From: Holdemanella hominis
GTDB lineage: Bacteria; Bacillota_I; Bacilli_A; Erysipelotrichales; Erysipelotrichaceae
DNA: 16,613 nucleotides
Assembly: GCF_014306155.1 (NCBI RefSeq)
Contig: NZ_JACRWH010000047.1
Coordinates: 1 to 16,613, forward strand
Direction: 5' to 3'
The position numbers and the translations under genes were made by a program. The notes below the pieces were generated by a model that saw nothing but the letters and a program-made list of their open reading frames with translations, was not told the origin of the DNA and searched no databases. Numbering within the stretch: the stretch's first letter is position 1; each line of letters begins with the position of its first letter. Below are positions 6,650 through 13,838 of the stretch, in pieces.

Positions 6650-7984
6650 TTAAAGATTTTCTATCAAAAATGGAACTGCGTAAATAGGCTTTAACTCCAA
6701 CATCCCATCTTTCGAAAAATCTTTCTGTGAAAACAAGAATCTTCGTCCTACTTCATGCGAATATTTCTTGCAGAATTCATCCATTGAAATATGACTCTTT
6801 GTTGCAGATGATTTTACTTCAATTGGAATGATTTTATTTTTTGAACGTATTAAAAAATCAATTTCATTACTATGAGTACTATTCTCTTTTCTCCATGAAT
6901 GATAGTATAAATTATTGCCACTATTTACAATGATTTGTGCGATTGCATTCTCATACATATAGCCTAAATCGGCTGATAACTTATCACTCAACAATTTTTT
7001 ATAAATATCTGAAGATAATCCTTTCCCACCATCAAATATCATCGTTGTAAACAATCCAATATCAGAAATATACAATTTAAAAGTTTCTGGATCTCTTGTT
7101 TGTGCTAAAGCAATACTAGGTTGTGCAACATTGTAACATGGCAAAACTATTTTGGAATCAATTAAATCAAATAAACGTTCCTCATCTTTAATTTGTCTTC
7201 GGCTTTTAGTTGCTTCTGATATTTTAAATCTATTTCTCTTCAATGCTAATTGACTAGGTATTGATGCATAAATATCAGATAATCTACCAGAAGGATCTAT
7301 TTTTTTTAAATCATCTTCATATAAAGAAATAATATCTAATTTTTCTTTATCTACTGCATCAAGATTATTCGTTTGTAGGTAAGTAGAAACGACTTGAGGC
7401 ATCCCCCCAACAGCCATATAAATACGAAAATCGCGCATTAACTTACGGTTTGTCATATCACCTATAGCAACATTCTTTTCAACTAAAGTTCTTATACTAT
7501 CCGTACTTTTTTCCAATGCCCAATTAAATTCCTCATAATCCATCGGAAACACATTAATTTTATGTTCTTCAGAAGGAATTAATATATCTTGTACATTTTT
7601 CTTAATTGATATCAGTGACCCCGTCTCAATATAATGATACCTTGCATCTTTTACTAGATGTTTAATAGCTTGTCTAGCCTTTGGAAAAAATTGTACTTCG
7701 TCAAAAATAATGGCAGATTTAGATACTATCAAATTAATACCTGTCACTGTTTGTAATCGCAAGAAGAATATATCCAAATCCGAAATATCATTGAATACTT
7801 CTAACAATTCTGTAGATATATTAGAAAAATCTATAAATATAAAACTTTCATATTCATTTTTTGCAAATTCCAAAGCAATTGTGCTCTTACCTACACGCCT
7901 AGCTCCCTCTAATAAACAAGCTGACCGATCTGCATATTTTTCTTTCCATTCCAACAATTCATTATATACTTTCCGCTTAAACAT
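6650..7984 (-). CDS. AAA_14/DUF4143 family ATPase
   Basis: A 444-residue P-loop ATPase of the AAA_14 plus C-terminal DUF4143 architecture, widespread in anaerobes and archaea and of unknown function. Walker A is GARRVGKST (27-35), Walker B AIIFDE (91-96) and a sensor-like ETGS (120-123). The C-terminal part carries a PD-(D/E)xK-like pattern, E374-I-D376 followed by E389-V-K391 in IEVKSS, so a nuclease-type fold is possible though not proven to be active. The start is set at 7984 because GGAGG lies four bases before that ATG; an in-frame ATG at 7999 lacks a binding site and would include that very sequence. Upstream are four 33-bp-spaced repeats. The gene has no partner in an operon and no obvious terminator before tex. 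Confidence 0.88.
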   Translation of the reverse strand: MFKRKVYNELLEWKEKYADRSACLLEGARRVGKSTIALEFAKNEYESFIFIDFSNISTELLEVFNDISDLDIFFLRLQTVTGINLIVSKSAIIFDEVQFFPKARQAIKHLVKDARYHYIETGSLISIKKNVQDILIPSEEHKINVFPMDYEEFNWALEKSTDSIRTLVEKNVAIGDMTNRKLMRDFRIYMAVGGMPQVVSTYLQTNNLDAVDKEKLDIISLYEDDLKKIDPSGRLSDIYASIPSQLALKRNRFKISEATKSRRQIKDEERLFDLIDSKIVLPCYNVAQPSIALAQTRDPETFKLYISDIGLFTTMIFDGGKGLSSDIYKKLLSDKLSADLGYMYENAIAQIIVNSGNNLYYHSWRKENSTHSNEIDFLIRSKNKIIPIEVKSSATKSHISMDEFCKKYSHEVGRRFLFSQKDFSKDGMLELKPIYAVPFLIENL

Positions 7985-8000
7985 ATATCCTCCAGTCATG

Positions 8001-8125
8001 AAACAACATTATTTCAATATCACATTAACAGAAAAACGTCATTATTTCAATATTTTATTCCGTCTAAAACGTCATTATTTCAATATTTTATTTAATATAA
8101 AACGACATTATTTCAATATTTTAGA
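8001..8125. repeat. Four tandem 33-bp iterons upstream of the ATPase
   Basis: The core CATTATTTCAATAT begins at 8007, 8040, 8073 and 8106, an exact 33-base period. Copies 2 to 4 also share an AAACG prefix and a TTTTA suffix, whereas the remaining bases of each unit differ. The core is invariant even at third codon positions of the overlapping plus-strand frame, which argues for a DNA-level role. The block begins about 15 bases upstream of the ATPase ribosome binding site (minus strand), so protein binding sites that control that gene are the simplest reading. The plus strand is open across the block as 11-residue HYFNIL repeats, but has no ribosome binding site. Confidence 0.9.
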
Positions 8126-8137
8126 AATAAATATAAT

Positions 8138-8255
8138 AATATCTGATGTCTCATCCTTTAAAGGATTTTGAAGTTGCAGAATAAATGATAAAGAACGATT
8201 AATATACAAAATTGATGAAGGAGCTATATATAGGCACCATTATACAGCCCACTAA
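8138..8255 (+). pseudogene. YoeB/Txe-like toxin, 3' relic
   Basis: In one plus-strand frame the sequence reads SFKGF, a TGA stop at 8169-8171, then SCRINDKERLIYKIDEGAIY and HHYTAH before a TAA at 8253-8255. This aligns well with the end of YoeB-type ribosome-dependent mRNA endonucleases, where the family has SGFWSRRI followed by HRLVY and ends in a His-Tyr. The Trp of GFW corresponds to the TGA, a one-base change from TGG. The catalytic Arg of HRLVY is kept, but the terminal His-Tyr pair is altered and the N-terminal half is absent. No YefM-type antitoxin is present. A strong terminator begins at its stop codon, as expected for a former gene end. Confidence 0.62.
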
Positions 8256-8282
8256 AGAAGTGAATTTTCACTTCTTTTTTTT
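8254..8282 (+). terminator. Terminator of the relic YoeB-like gene
   Basis: AAAGAAGTGAA (8254-8264) pairs with TTCACTTCTTT (8267-8277) and runs into a T tract to 8282. The complementary direction has no T-run. No intact plus-strand gene lies upstream, so it fits as the leftover terminator of the toxin relic that ends at 8255. Confidence 0.8.
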
Positions 8283-8283
8283 G

Positions 8284-8329
8284 ACCACTTAGCCTTCTAT
8301 TTTTACCACTTACTTTTCAAGACTATACT
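8284..8329 (+). promoter_or_regulatory. LytTR-type direct-repeat operator and promoter
   Basis: Two copies of ACCACTTA, at 8284-8291 and 8305-8312, are spaced exactly 21 bp (two helical turns), the arrangement known for LytTR-domain regulators. TATACT at 8324-8329 serves as -10; there is no -35 hexamer and the second repeat covers that position. This looks like an activator-dependent promoter, probably autoregulated by the LytTR protein encoded just downstream. Confidence 0.65.
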
Positions 8330-8358
8330 TTTAAAATTCCTTGTGGAATAATAAAGCC

Positions 8359-8793
8359 ATGAAAGTAAGACTAGAAATTGATGATTCACTAAAAGAAGAT
8401 GAAATTGTCATACGTACAAAAGAATATACTGAGGAATTGAAACAATTGATTTCAAATTTTAAATCAAAGCCGAGTATACAATTCTTTAAACAAGATACGG
8501 AGTATTATCTAGATTTAGATGCGATCTTATTCTTTGAGAGTGATAATGGAACAGTCTATGCGCATACTGTCAGCGATATGTTTTCTACAACACAGAAGTT
8601 GTATGAATTAGAAAATATATTACCAAATTTCTTTTTAAGAATCTCTAAATCTACAATTGTGAATATACAGAGAATTTACTCTCTGTCTCATTCCGTATCG
8701 AGTCATCTCATTACTTTTCAAAATAGTCATAAACAAGTCTATGTATCAAGAATGTACTACAAAGTATTAAAAGAAAGAAGGAATCATTTATGA
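8359..8793 (+). CDS. LytTR-domain DNA-binding transcriptional regulator
   Basis: A 144-residue regulator made of a short N-terminal segment (1-37) and a LytTR DNA-binding domain (about 38-142), with no receiver domain. Family hallmarks are visible: YLDLDAILFFESDNGTVYAH (50-69), a LYELENILP stretch, FFLRISKSTIVNIQRI (91-106) and the final VSRMYYKVLKER. ATG 8359 is preferred over a TTG at 8341, because GTGGA (8343-8347) precedes it and the predicted transcription start near 8336 leaves room. The stop codon overlaps the next start (ATGA), so the pair is translationally coupled. Stand-alone LytTR proteins paired with a membrane protein form regulatory systems in which the membrane partner restrains the regulator; that role is inferred here. 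Confidence 0.88.
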   Translation: MKVRLEIDDSLKEDEIVIRTKEYTEELKQLISNFKSKPSIQFFKQDTEYYLDLDAILFFESDNGTVYAHTVSDMFSTTQKLYELENILPNFFLRISKSTIVNIQRIYSLSHSVSSHLITFQNSHKQVYVSRMYYKVLKERRNHL

Positions 8794-9458
8794 AAAGAAA
8801 TTGGTTTTGGGGCATAATTTGTATTCTAGGTGCCATATTAATTTTTGGAAACTTATTTGGTTTTCTACCATTTACATTCAGTCTATGGAAAATCATTGGA
8901 ACTCTTATCTGTCTATCCGTTATTATCGACGGAATCAAAGAAAGAAGCTTCTACAGCCCCTTATTTGGGATTGCGATTATTTTCTATTTATTCAAAGAAG
9001 ATCTAGGCTTTGAAGATATTTCTTTATGGCTTCTATTATTAGCTACTTGGCTATTAGCTTGGGGACTTACAAGCATTATTCATCCAAAAAAAAGACATAT
9101 TGAAATAGAAGATATTGAATATTCAACAAATTCTATCATCAATATTACTTCTAGTTTTGGCGAAAAAGTTCAATATATTCAAACCAATGATTTACAATAT
9201 GTGACCATTGACTCTAAATTTTCAGGATTGAAACTCTATTTTGATCAGGCTACCATTCAAAATCAAGCTACCATTGAAGTGGATGGAAATTTTACAGGTA
9301 TTGAACTCTATGTACCTAAAGAATGGAGTGTACAAAGTCGTGTTCGTGCCTTCTTTGGTGGAGTTGATGAAAAAGGACAGCCATCATCTAGTGGCTATCC
9401 TACATTAAATATCACAGGGCGTGTTCATTTTGGTGGAATTGAAATTCATTATATCTAA
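8790..9458 (+). CDS. LiaF-like membrane protein, partner of the LytTR regulator
   Basis: A 222-residue protein with four predicted membrane helices (about 7-23, 31-49, 55-68, 77-97) and a soluble C-terminal beta-rich domain (about 105-222). That domain resembles the LiaF C-terminal/cell-wall-active antibiotic response domain: repeated short strands with ITSSFGEKV, DSKFSGLKLYFD, VDGNFTGIELYVP and VHFGGIEIHYI. The start overlaps the upstream stop by four bases and AAGGA lies before it. By analogy with LiaF and with LytTR regulatory systems it probably senses the membrane or envelope state and controls the LytTR protein. A strong terminator follows, so the operon has two genes. Confidence 0.85.
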   Translation: MKRNWFWGIICILGAILIFGNLFGFLPFTFSLWKIIGTLICLSVIIDGIKERSFYSPLFGIAIIFYLFKEDLGFEDISLWLLLLATWLLAWGLTSIIHPKKRHIEIEDIEYSTNSIINITSSFGEKVQYIQTNDLQYVTIDSKFSGLKLYFDQATIQNQATIEVDGNFTGIELYVPKEWSVQSRVRAFFGGVDEKGQPSSSGYPTLNITGRVHFGGIEIHYI

Positions 9459-9485
9459 GAAAGGCAATTAATGTCTTTCTTTTTT
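9457..9485 (+). terminator. Terminator of the LytTR/LiaF-like operon
   Basis: AAGAAAGGCA (9457-9466) pairs with TGTCTTTCTT (9472-9481), 10 bp with one wobble and a 5-base loop, followed by Ts. It overlaps the 3' end of the convergent hicB relic. Confidence 0.85.
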
Positions 9486-9840
9486 ATATTCCGCATCATT
9501 TTTTGCGAGAAGATACAAACAATATTGATTCATACTAATGCCTTCTTCTTTGGCATGCATGGATAAGAATCTATGAATCCTTTTGGGTATTCTTAATTTA
9601 AGTTGTCCTGAATACGATTGTAGATCACTAGGAAGCGAAATCTCTTTCCCATCTTCCTAAATTCCATGTTTCTTTTGCGTCTTTGGCAAGTTCTAATAAG
9701 TCATCTAATGAATCTGAACATGTCATACATCCAGGTTTTACAAATGAGCAACGACTCGAACCACCTTTAGGTTGTTTGATCTCATATCCATATTCTTTCA
9801 TTACTTTAACTATATCTTCAAAATGAATATCATGATCCAA
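9468..9840 (-). pseudogene. hicA-hicB toxin-antitoxin relic (fused and frameshifted)
   Basis: Reading the minus strand from 9840, FEDIVKVMKEYGYEI then SRCSFVKPG resembles the first half of a HicA toxin. It continues without a break into CMTCSDSLDDLLELAKDAKE, the middle of a HicB antitoxin (family GCxTxGDTLEEALENAKEA). The frame ends at 9628. A shift near 9650-9660 restores a HicB tail: EDGKEISLPSDLQSY, then LKLRIPKRIHRFLSMHA and EGISMNQYCLYLLAK, which is the ribbon-helix-helix DNA-binding part, ending with a stop at 9468-9470. So HicA lacks its C-terminus, HicB lacks its N-terminus, and there is a frameshift. A stop five codons upstream of 9840 also cuts the HicA N-terminus. Neither product should work. 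Confidence 0.72.
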
Positions 9841-9945
9841 TTTAACAACTTATCCCAAGAAGATATCTTTTCACCTGGTATTTGGTGTCAATCATATTTT
9901 TAATGATCTCTACCTTAGATGTATATGAAAAAGATATTAAAAGTC

Positions 9946-9971
9946 AAAAAAAAAGAAGTCGTGAAACTTCT
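9946..9971 (-). terminator. Terminator of the MATE gene
   Basis: On the minus strand AGAAGT (9971-9966), loop TTCACG, ACTTCT (9959-9954), then a run of about nine Ts. It lies three bases after the stop codon. Confidence 0.8.
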
Positions 9972-9974
9972 AAT

Positions 9975-11312
9975 TCAACACATTTTCTTTTGAACCATAC
10001 GCATTGCACTGATCCACAATGGAATCAATACCAGTGTAGCTGCAACCCATGCTGCTTGATCGGCCCATGTGATCGCATTATATTTAAAAACTGGCACAAA
10101 ACATAATGCCACAATGCAGCGTGCAATCATTTCTACAAAGCCTGCAAGCATAGCTCGAGCAGAATAGCCAAGGCCTTGAACGGACATTCTTGTTGTGATC
10201 AAAATTCCTAGTACAGGATAGAAATAGCCCATTCTTCTTAAATATAACGCACTCGCATCTAACACTTGTGATTCATTGGCGCTCACAAACATCATGCTTA
10301 AAATTCTTCCAAAGAAAACCATTACGACACAGGCGAATGCACCATATAAAATACTCACCATTACACCTTTATGATATCCATCATGGATTCGTTCTAACTT
10401 GCAAGCTCCATAGTTTTGGGAAAGGAATGTAGAAACAGCTGCACCTAATGCATCAAATGGACACATCATCAACGATTTAATGCGCATACCTGCCGTAAAA
10501 CCAGAAACATAAATGGTTCCCAAAGCATTGTTAGCCGACTGCATGACCATAGAACCTATGGCTGTAATCGAAAACTGTAAACCCATAGGAACGCCCATGG
10601 CAAGTAGTTTTAGAGAATGTTGCTTATCCACATAACGACTTGATTTAGGTATATGTAAAACATTGACCTTAAACGCAATTAATAAGAAACACAAAATGCC
10701 ACTTACGGCTTGCGCAAAAATGGTTGCGATGGCAGCTCCTGCACATCCCCATTTCAAAACAAGAATGCAGAAAAAATCAAGGCCAATATTTAAAACAGCG
10801 GAAAAAGCTAAAAAGAAAAAGGGTGTTTTTGAATCTCCAATAGCTCTTAATATAGCCGATAAATAATTATAGAGTAATGTAAATGGTATCCCTGCAAATA
10901 TGACAACTAAATAGGCATAGGCATCTTTAAAGATTTCATCATTGACTTGTAAAATGTGAAGAATGTCTGCACAAAATACAACGACTAAGATGGATACCAC
11001 AAAAGCTGTAATGGCTGTCCATGCAGCTCCTGCATAAATATAAGTATGCATTTCATCGAGTCTTTTTGCGCCGAAACTTTGCGAAACCATAATCGAAAAG
11101 CCTTGGCATATTCCCATACAAAATCCTAGAATCAAAAACTGCACACTACTGCTTGCGCCTACGGCTGCCAATGCATAAGACCCTAGTGTTTGCCCAACAA
11201 TAGCCGCATCAACAACGTTATAAAATTGTTGAAATAAATTTCCTAATAATAATGGAATACTAAAATTCAAAATGAGTTTTAAAGTATTCCCCTCAATCAT
11301 ACTCTTTTGCAT
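9975..11312 (-). CDS. MATE-family multidrug efflux transporter
   Basis: A 445-residue inner-membrane exporter of the multidrug and toxin extrusion (MATE/DinF-NorM) family, normally a Na+ or H+ antiporter of cationic compounds; the substrate is not readable. It has twelve hydrophobic segments in two homologous halves. The first begins LKLILNFSIPLLLGNLFQQFYN with the following D-x-A-x-V-G (DAAIVGQTLG). The second half repeats the pattern with LKLLAMGVPMGLQFSITAIG and a later GAAVSTFLSQNYGA. I chose ATG 11312 because the family normally starts with M-x-x-G-x-x-L-K-L, AAAGGG precedes it, and the more upstream ATG at 11348 lies inside the map terminator loop. It follows map by 48 bases across that terminator, so it may depend partly on read-through. 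Confidence 0.92.
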   Translation of the reverse strand: MQKSMIEGNTLKLILNFSIPLLLGNLFQQFYNVVDAAIVGQTLGSYALAAVGASSSVQFLILGFCMGICQGFSIMVSQSFGAKRLDEMHTYIYAGAAWTAITAFVVSILVVVFCADILHILQVNDEIFKDAYAYLVVIFAGIPFTLLYNYLSAILRAIGDSKTPFFFLAFSAVLNIGLDFFCILVLKWGCAGAAIATIFAQAVSGILCFLLIAFKVNVLHIPKSSRYVDKQHSLKLLAMGVPMGLQFSITAIGSMVMQSANNALGTIYVSGFTAGMRIKSLMMCPFDALGAAVSTFLSQNYGACKLERIHDGYHKGVMVSILYGAFACVVMVFFGRILSMMFVSANESQVLDASALYLRRMGYFYPVLGILITTRMSVQGLGYSARAMLAGFVEMIARCIVALCFVPVFKYNAITWADQAAWVAATLVLIPLWISAMRMVQKKMC

Positions 11313-11334
11313 ATTCCCTTTTTTAAACCTCATC

Positions 11335-11362
11335 AAAAAAGAAGTCATTTTATTGACTTCTT
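11335..11362 (-). terminator. Terminator of map
   Basis: AAGAAGTCA (11339-11347) pairs with TGACTTCTT (11354-11362); on the minus strand the 9-bp stem is followed by a T-run (11340-11335). It includes part of the map stop codon. Confidence 0.85.
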
Positions 11363-12227
11363 ACCAAGCTAATACTTCAATTCCTTTTTCTGTAACTAGA
11401 ATTGTGTTTTCCCATTGTGCCGATAACTTTCCATCTTTTGTGTAAGATGTCCATCCATTATCTTTATCAATGTATAAATCACGCGTTCCTTGATTGATCA
11501 TAGGCTCAATAGTGAAGACCATACCTGGTGCAATAACCATACCTGTATTACGAATTCCTACATGATGTACATATGGATCTTCATGGAAAGCATTACCAAC
11601 ACCGTGTCCACAAAAATCAACAACAACACTGTAACCATTTTTGTGTGCATGTTCTTGAATAGCAGCACCAATATCTCCAATGTATCCCCAAGGACGTACG
11701 GCTTCTTTACCAATTTCTAAGCATTCTTTAGTCACTTCAACTAAGCGTTTTGCCTCTTCACTTACATGACCAATACAGAACATTCTAGATGCATCCGCAA
11801 AGTGTTTATGTACAATGGTAGTACAGTCTACATTTATAATATCGCCATCTTTTAATACGACTTTTTCGCTTGGAATACCATGACAAATTTCATTATTAAT
11901 AGATGTGCAAACACTCTTAGGGAACCCTTCATAACCTAGACATGCAGGAATCCCACCATGACTTGTTGTATAATCATATACTAATTTATCAATATCTTCT
12001 GTCGTCATACCTGCACAGATTTTTTCTCCAACTAAATCAAGAACTGCATTATTGATTTTAGCCGCTTTCTTGATCCATTTAATATCTTCTTCCGACTTGA
12101 TTAAATTATGACTAGGAACAATTTTTCCTTGTAGTTTTAATACATTAATTGTATTGTCCCATTCTTCATGACAATGTTTATATTTTTTACCAGAACCACA
12201 CCAACATGGACTATTCTTACCAATCAT
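11361..12227 (-). CDS. map: Type I methionine aminopeptidase with N-terminal SEC-C zinc motif
   Basis: A 288-residue metallopeptidase that removes the initiator methionine from nascent proteins. Residues 1-22 form a SEC-C zinc motif (C8-x-C10 ... C19-H20 in SPCWCGSGKKYKHCH), a linker runs to about 44, and the pita-bread catalytic domain fills the rest. Expected metal ligands are all visible: D134 (INVDCT), D145 (HFADAS), H208 (CGHGVG), E241 (FTIEPM) and E273 (QWENT), plus substrate-side H116 (ICHGIP). The 11-residue spacing of the two Asp ligands matches the family. ATG 12227 is preferred over a GTG at 12260 because GAAGGATCAAG stands directly before it. The SEC-C extension is known in some Bacillota MetAPs and may help ribosome docking. 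Confidence 0.94.
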   Translation of the reverse strand: MIGKNSPCWCGSGKKYKHCHEEWDNTINVLKLQGKIVPSHNLIKSEEDIKWIKKAAKINNAVLDLVGEKICAGMTTEDIDKLVYDYTTSHGGIPACLGYEGFPKSVCTSINNEICHGIPSEKVVLKDGDIINVDCTTIVHKHFADASRMFCIGHVSEEAKRLVEVTKECLEIGKEAVRPWGYIGDIGAAIQEHAHKNGYSVVVDFCGHGVGNAFHEDPYVHHVGIRNTGMVIAPGMVFTIEPMINQGTRDLYIDKDNGWTSYTKDGKLSAQWENTILVTEKGIEVLAW

Positions 12228-12265
12228 CTTGATCCTTCTTTCTATATATTCGTTAGACACAACTT

Positions 12266-12271
12266 ATTATA
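12266..12271 (-). promoter_or_regulatory. Candidate -10 element of map
   Basis: TATAAT on the minus strand lies 38 bases before the chosen map start and just beyond the rubrerythrin terminator. No convincing -35 is seen at 17 bases. Confidence 0.45.
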
Positions 12272-12283
12272 CACGAAAACAAG

Positions 12284-12313
12284 AAAAAAAGCTTCCGATT
12301 GATTCAGAAGCTT
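12284..12313 (-). terminator. Terminator of the rubrerythrin gene
   Basis: AAGCTTC (12313-12307 on the minus strand) pairs with GAAGCTT (12295-12289) around an 11-base loop, followed by a T-run to 12284. Confidence 0.8.
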
Positions 12314-12322
12314 CTAAATGCA

Positions 12323-12892
12323 TTATTCACCAAAATAACGTTTTAATAATCCAGCAAATGCCTTACCATGACGAGCTTCATCACGAGCCATTTCGTGTAC
12401 TGTATCATGAATTGCATCTAAGTTTGCCTTTTTAGCACGAGTAGCTAAATCAACTTTACCTGCAGTCGCACCATTTTCAGCTTCTACACGCATTTCAAGA
12501 TTTCTCTTAGTTGAATCTGTAACAACTTCGCCTAATAATTCAGCAAATTTTGCAGCATGTTCTGCTTCTTCCCAAGCTGCCTTTTCATAATACAATCCAA
12601 CTTCTGGATATCCTTCTCTGTGAGCAACTCTAGCCATTGCCAAGTACATACCTACTTCTGAGCATTCACCTTCGAAGTTAGCACGTAAATCGTTTTTAAT
12701 GTCTTCATCAACATCTTTTGCGACTCCTACCACGTGTTCAGCAGCCCAAGTCATTTCGTCTTCTACTGGAACAAATTTTTCTTTTGGTTGTTTACAAGTT
12801 GGACATTTCCAATCTGCAGGAAGATCCGCGAATTTTACGCCTTCTTTTTCCTCGTCATAAATGTGTCCACAAATTAAGCATCTATATTTCAT
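12323..12892 (-). CDS. rbr: Reverse rubrerythrin (rubredoxin domain first)
   Basis: A 189-residue non-heme iron protein that reduces hydrogen peroxide in anaerobes. The domain order is reversed relative to classical rubrerythrin: an N-terminal rubredoxin-like centre (C5-x-x-C8 and C30-x-x-C33, residues 1-42) and a C-terminal four-helix ferritin-like diiron domain (about 60-187). The diiron ligands can be seen as E76/E79 in FEGECSEVGMY, E109-x-x-H112 in EEAEHA, E138/E139-region acids in RVEAENG, and E172-x-x-H175 in DEARHG. A GAGGAGGA ribosome binding site lies six bases upstream of the ATG. This form is typical of clostridia and related gut anaerobes and is often peroxide-inducible. A 15-bp palindrome lies in its leader. 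Confidence 0.93.
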   Translation of the reverse strand: MKYRCLICGHIYDEEKEGVKFADLPADWKCPTCKQPKEKFVPVEDEMTWAAEHVVGVAKDVDEDIKNDLRANFEGECSEVGMYLAMARVAHREGYPEVGLYYEKAAWEEAEHAAKFAELLGEVVTDSTKRNLEMRVEAENGATAGKVDLATRAKKANLDAIHDTVHEMARDEARHGKAFAGLLKRYFGE

Positions 12893-12908
12893 AAATAATC
12901 CTCCTCTT

Positions 12909-12923
12909 GAAATATACTATTTC
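12909..12923. promoter_or_regulatory. Palindrome in the rubrerythrin leader
   Basis: GAAATA-TAC-TATTTC is a perfect 6-3-6 inverted repeat located just upstream of the ribosome binding site. It could be an operator for a redox or peroxide regulator, but it does not match the PerR box consensus. It may also be chance in AT-rich DNA. Confidence 0.3.
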
Positions 12924-12989
12924 CTTTTATGTATATAATATCGCATATTCATTTCAATATTTCAAATGTATTGCTCATCAATTTTTAAA

Positions 12990-13838
12990 TTATAATTCAA
13001 TCGTCAACATACGATCTTTTCCTGACATATCTTTATGTACAGTAATCGTTGCAGATTCAAAATATTCACGAGCTAGATTCGATAAAGATTCACCTTGATC
13101 CCATCCCATTTCAAAGGCAAGGAAGGCTTTTTCATTCAATACTAAATGTGCTTTTTCAAATACATCACGATAGAATTTTAATCCGTCTTCTCCACCAAAT
13201 AGAGCTACGTGTGGTTCATAGTCCACAACGCTTTGTTCCATCTTCTCTTCACTTGGAATATATGGTGGATTGCAAACTAGAATATCGCAATGTAAATCAC
13301 GATCTACAAATGGATCTAACATGCTTCCACAAATAAAGTTTACATGAGCATCCAACTTTTCATTATTCTTTTGTGCAACCACTAAAGCTTCTTTTGAAAT
13401 ATCCGATGCGATCACATCCATTCTAGGTTCTTCTAGATTTAAAGTGATACCAATTGCACCTGATCCTGTTGCCACATCAAATACATTGACATGATCTTTA
13501 TCGGCAAAATAATCATCAAACTTAGATAATACAAGTCCTACAAGTTCTTCTGTTTCAGGTCTAGGAATTAAAACATCTTCATTCACAATAAAGTCATAGC
13601 CATAGAAACATTCATACCCTAATACATAGCCTAATGGTTCTCCATTTTCCATTAAATGAATTCCTTCTAAATAATCCGTTTGAATTTGTTCATCCGCCTC
13701 TTCATCCATAGAAATATATAGATTTACATTTTTTTGACGACATAACTCTACCATGAAAAGTTGAGCTGCCTGTTCACCTTGACCAGCCTTATAAAGACGT
13801 TCTTTACCTTCATTGATCAATGAATGATATGTACTCAT
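12990..13838 (-). CDS. prmC: PrmC, release factor glutamine N5-methyltransferase
   Basis: A 282-residue SAM-dependent methyltransferase that modifies the glutamine of the GGQ motif in release factors. The N-terminal helical substrate-binding part covers about 1-85. The Rossmann domain follows, with IPRPETEEL (91-99), the SAM loop DVATGSGAIG (121-130), an acidic residue D146 in IASDIS for the ribose, and the diagnostic NPPY (190-193). The ATG overlaps the last base of the prfA stop codon (TAATG), so the two are translationally coupled, and PrmC acts directly on the upstream product. Length is normal. No clear terminator follows, so read-through toward the rubrerythrin gene is possible. Confidence 0.95.
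   Translation of the reverse strand: MSTYHSLINEGKERLYKAGQGEQAAQLFMVELCRQKNVNLYISMDEEADEQIQTDYLEGIHLMENGEPLGYVLGYECFYGYDFIVNEDVLIPRPETEELVGLVLSKFDDYFADKDHVNVFDVATGSGAIGITLNLEEPRMDVIASDISKEALVVAQKNNEKLDAHVNFICGSMLDPFVDRDLHCDILVCNPPYIPSEEKMEQSVVDYEPHVALFGGEDGLKFYRDVFEKAHLVLNEKAFLAFEMGWDQGESLSNLAREYFESATITVHKDMSGKDRMLTIEL

Noticed and set aside
8001..8125. CRISPR array
   Set aside because: The repeats are AT-rich with a 14-24 base shared part and a 33-bp period, so spacers would be only about 9-19 bases; no cas genes are present.
8153..8166. Perfect 14-bp palindrome ATCCTTTAAAGGAT
   Set aside because: It lies within the YoeB-like relic coding sequence (SFKG codons), so coding history explains it.
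7998..8171. Plus-strand 57-codon frame with 11-residue HYFNIL repeats
   Set aside because: It has no ribosome site on this strand (its ATG overlaps the antisense of the ATPase ribosome site), and the repeat cores are identical at the nucleotide level, which fits DNA elements better than a protein. Its frame happens to continue into the YoeB-like relic.
9882..9974. Minus-strand frame reading KVEIIKNMIDTKYQVK upstream of the hicA relic
   Set aside because: It is short, has no recognisable family and no ribosome site; it may be part of the decayed module but cannot be supported.
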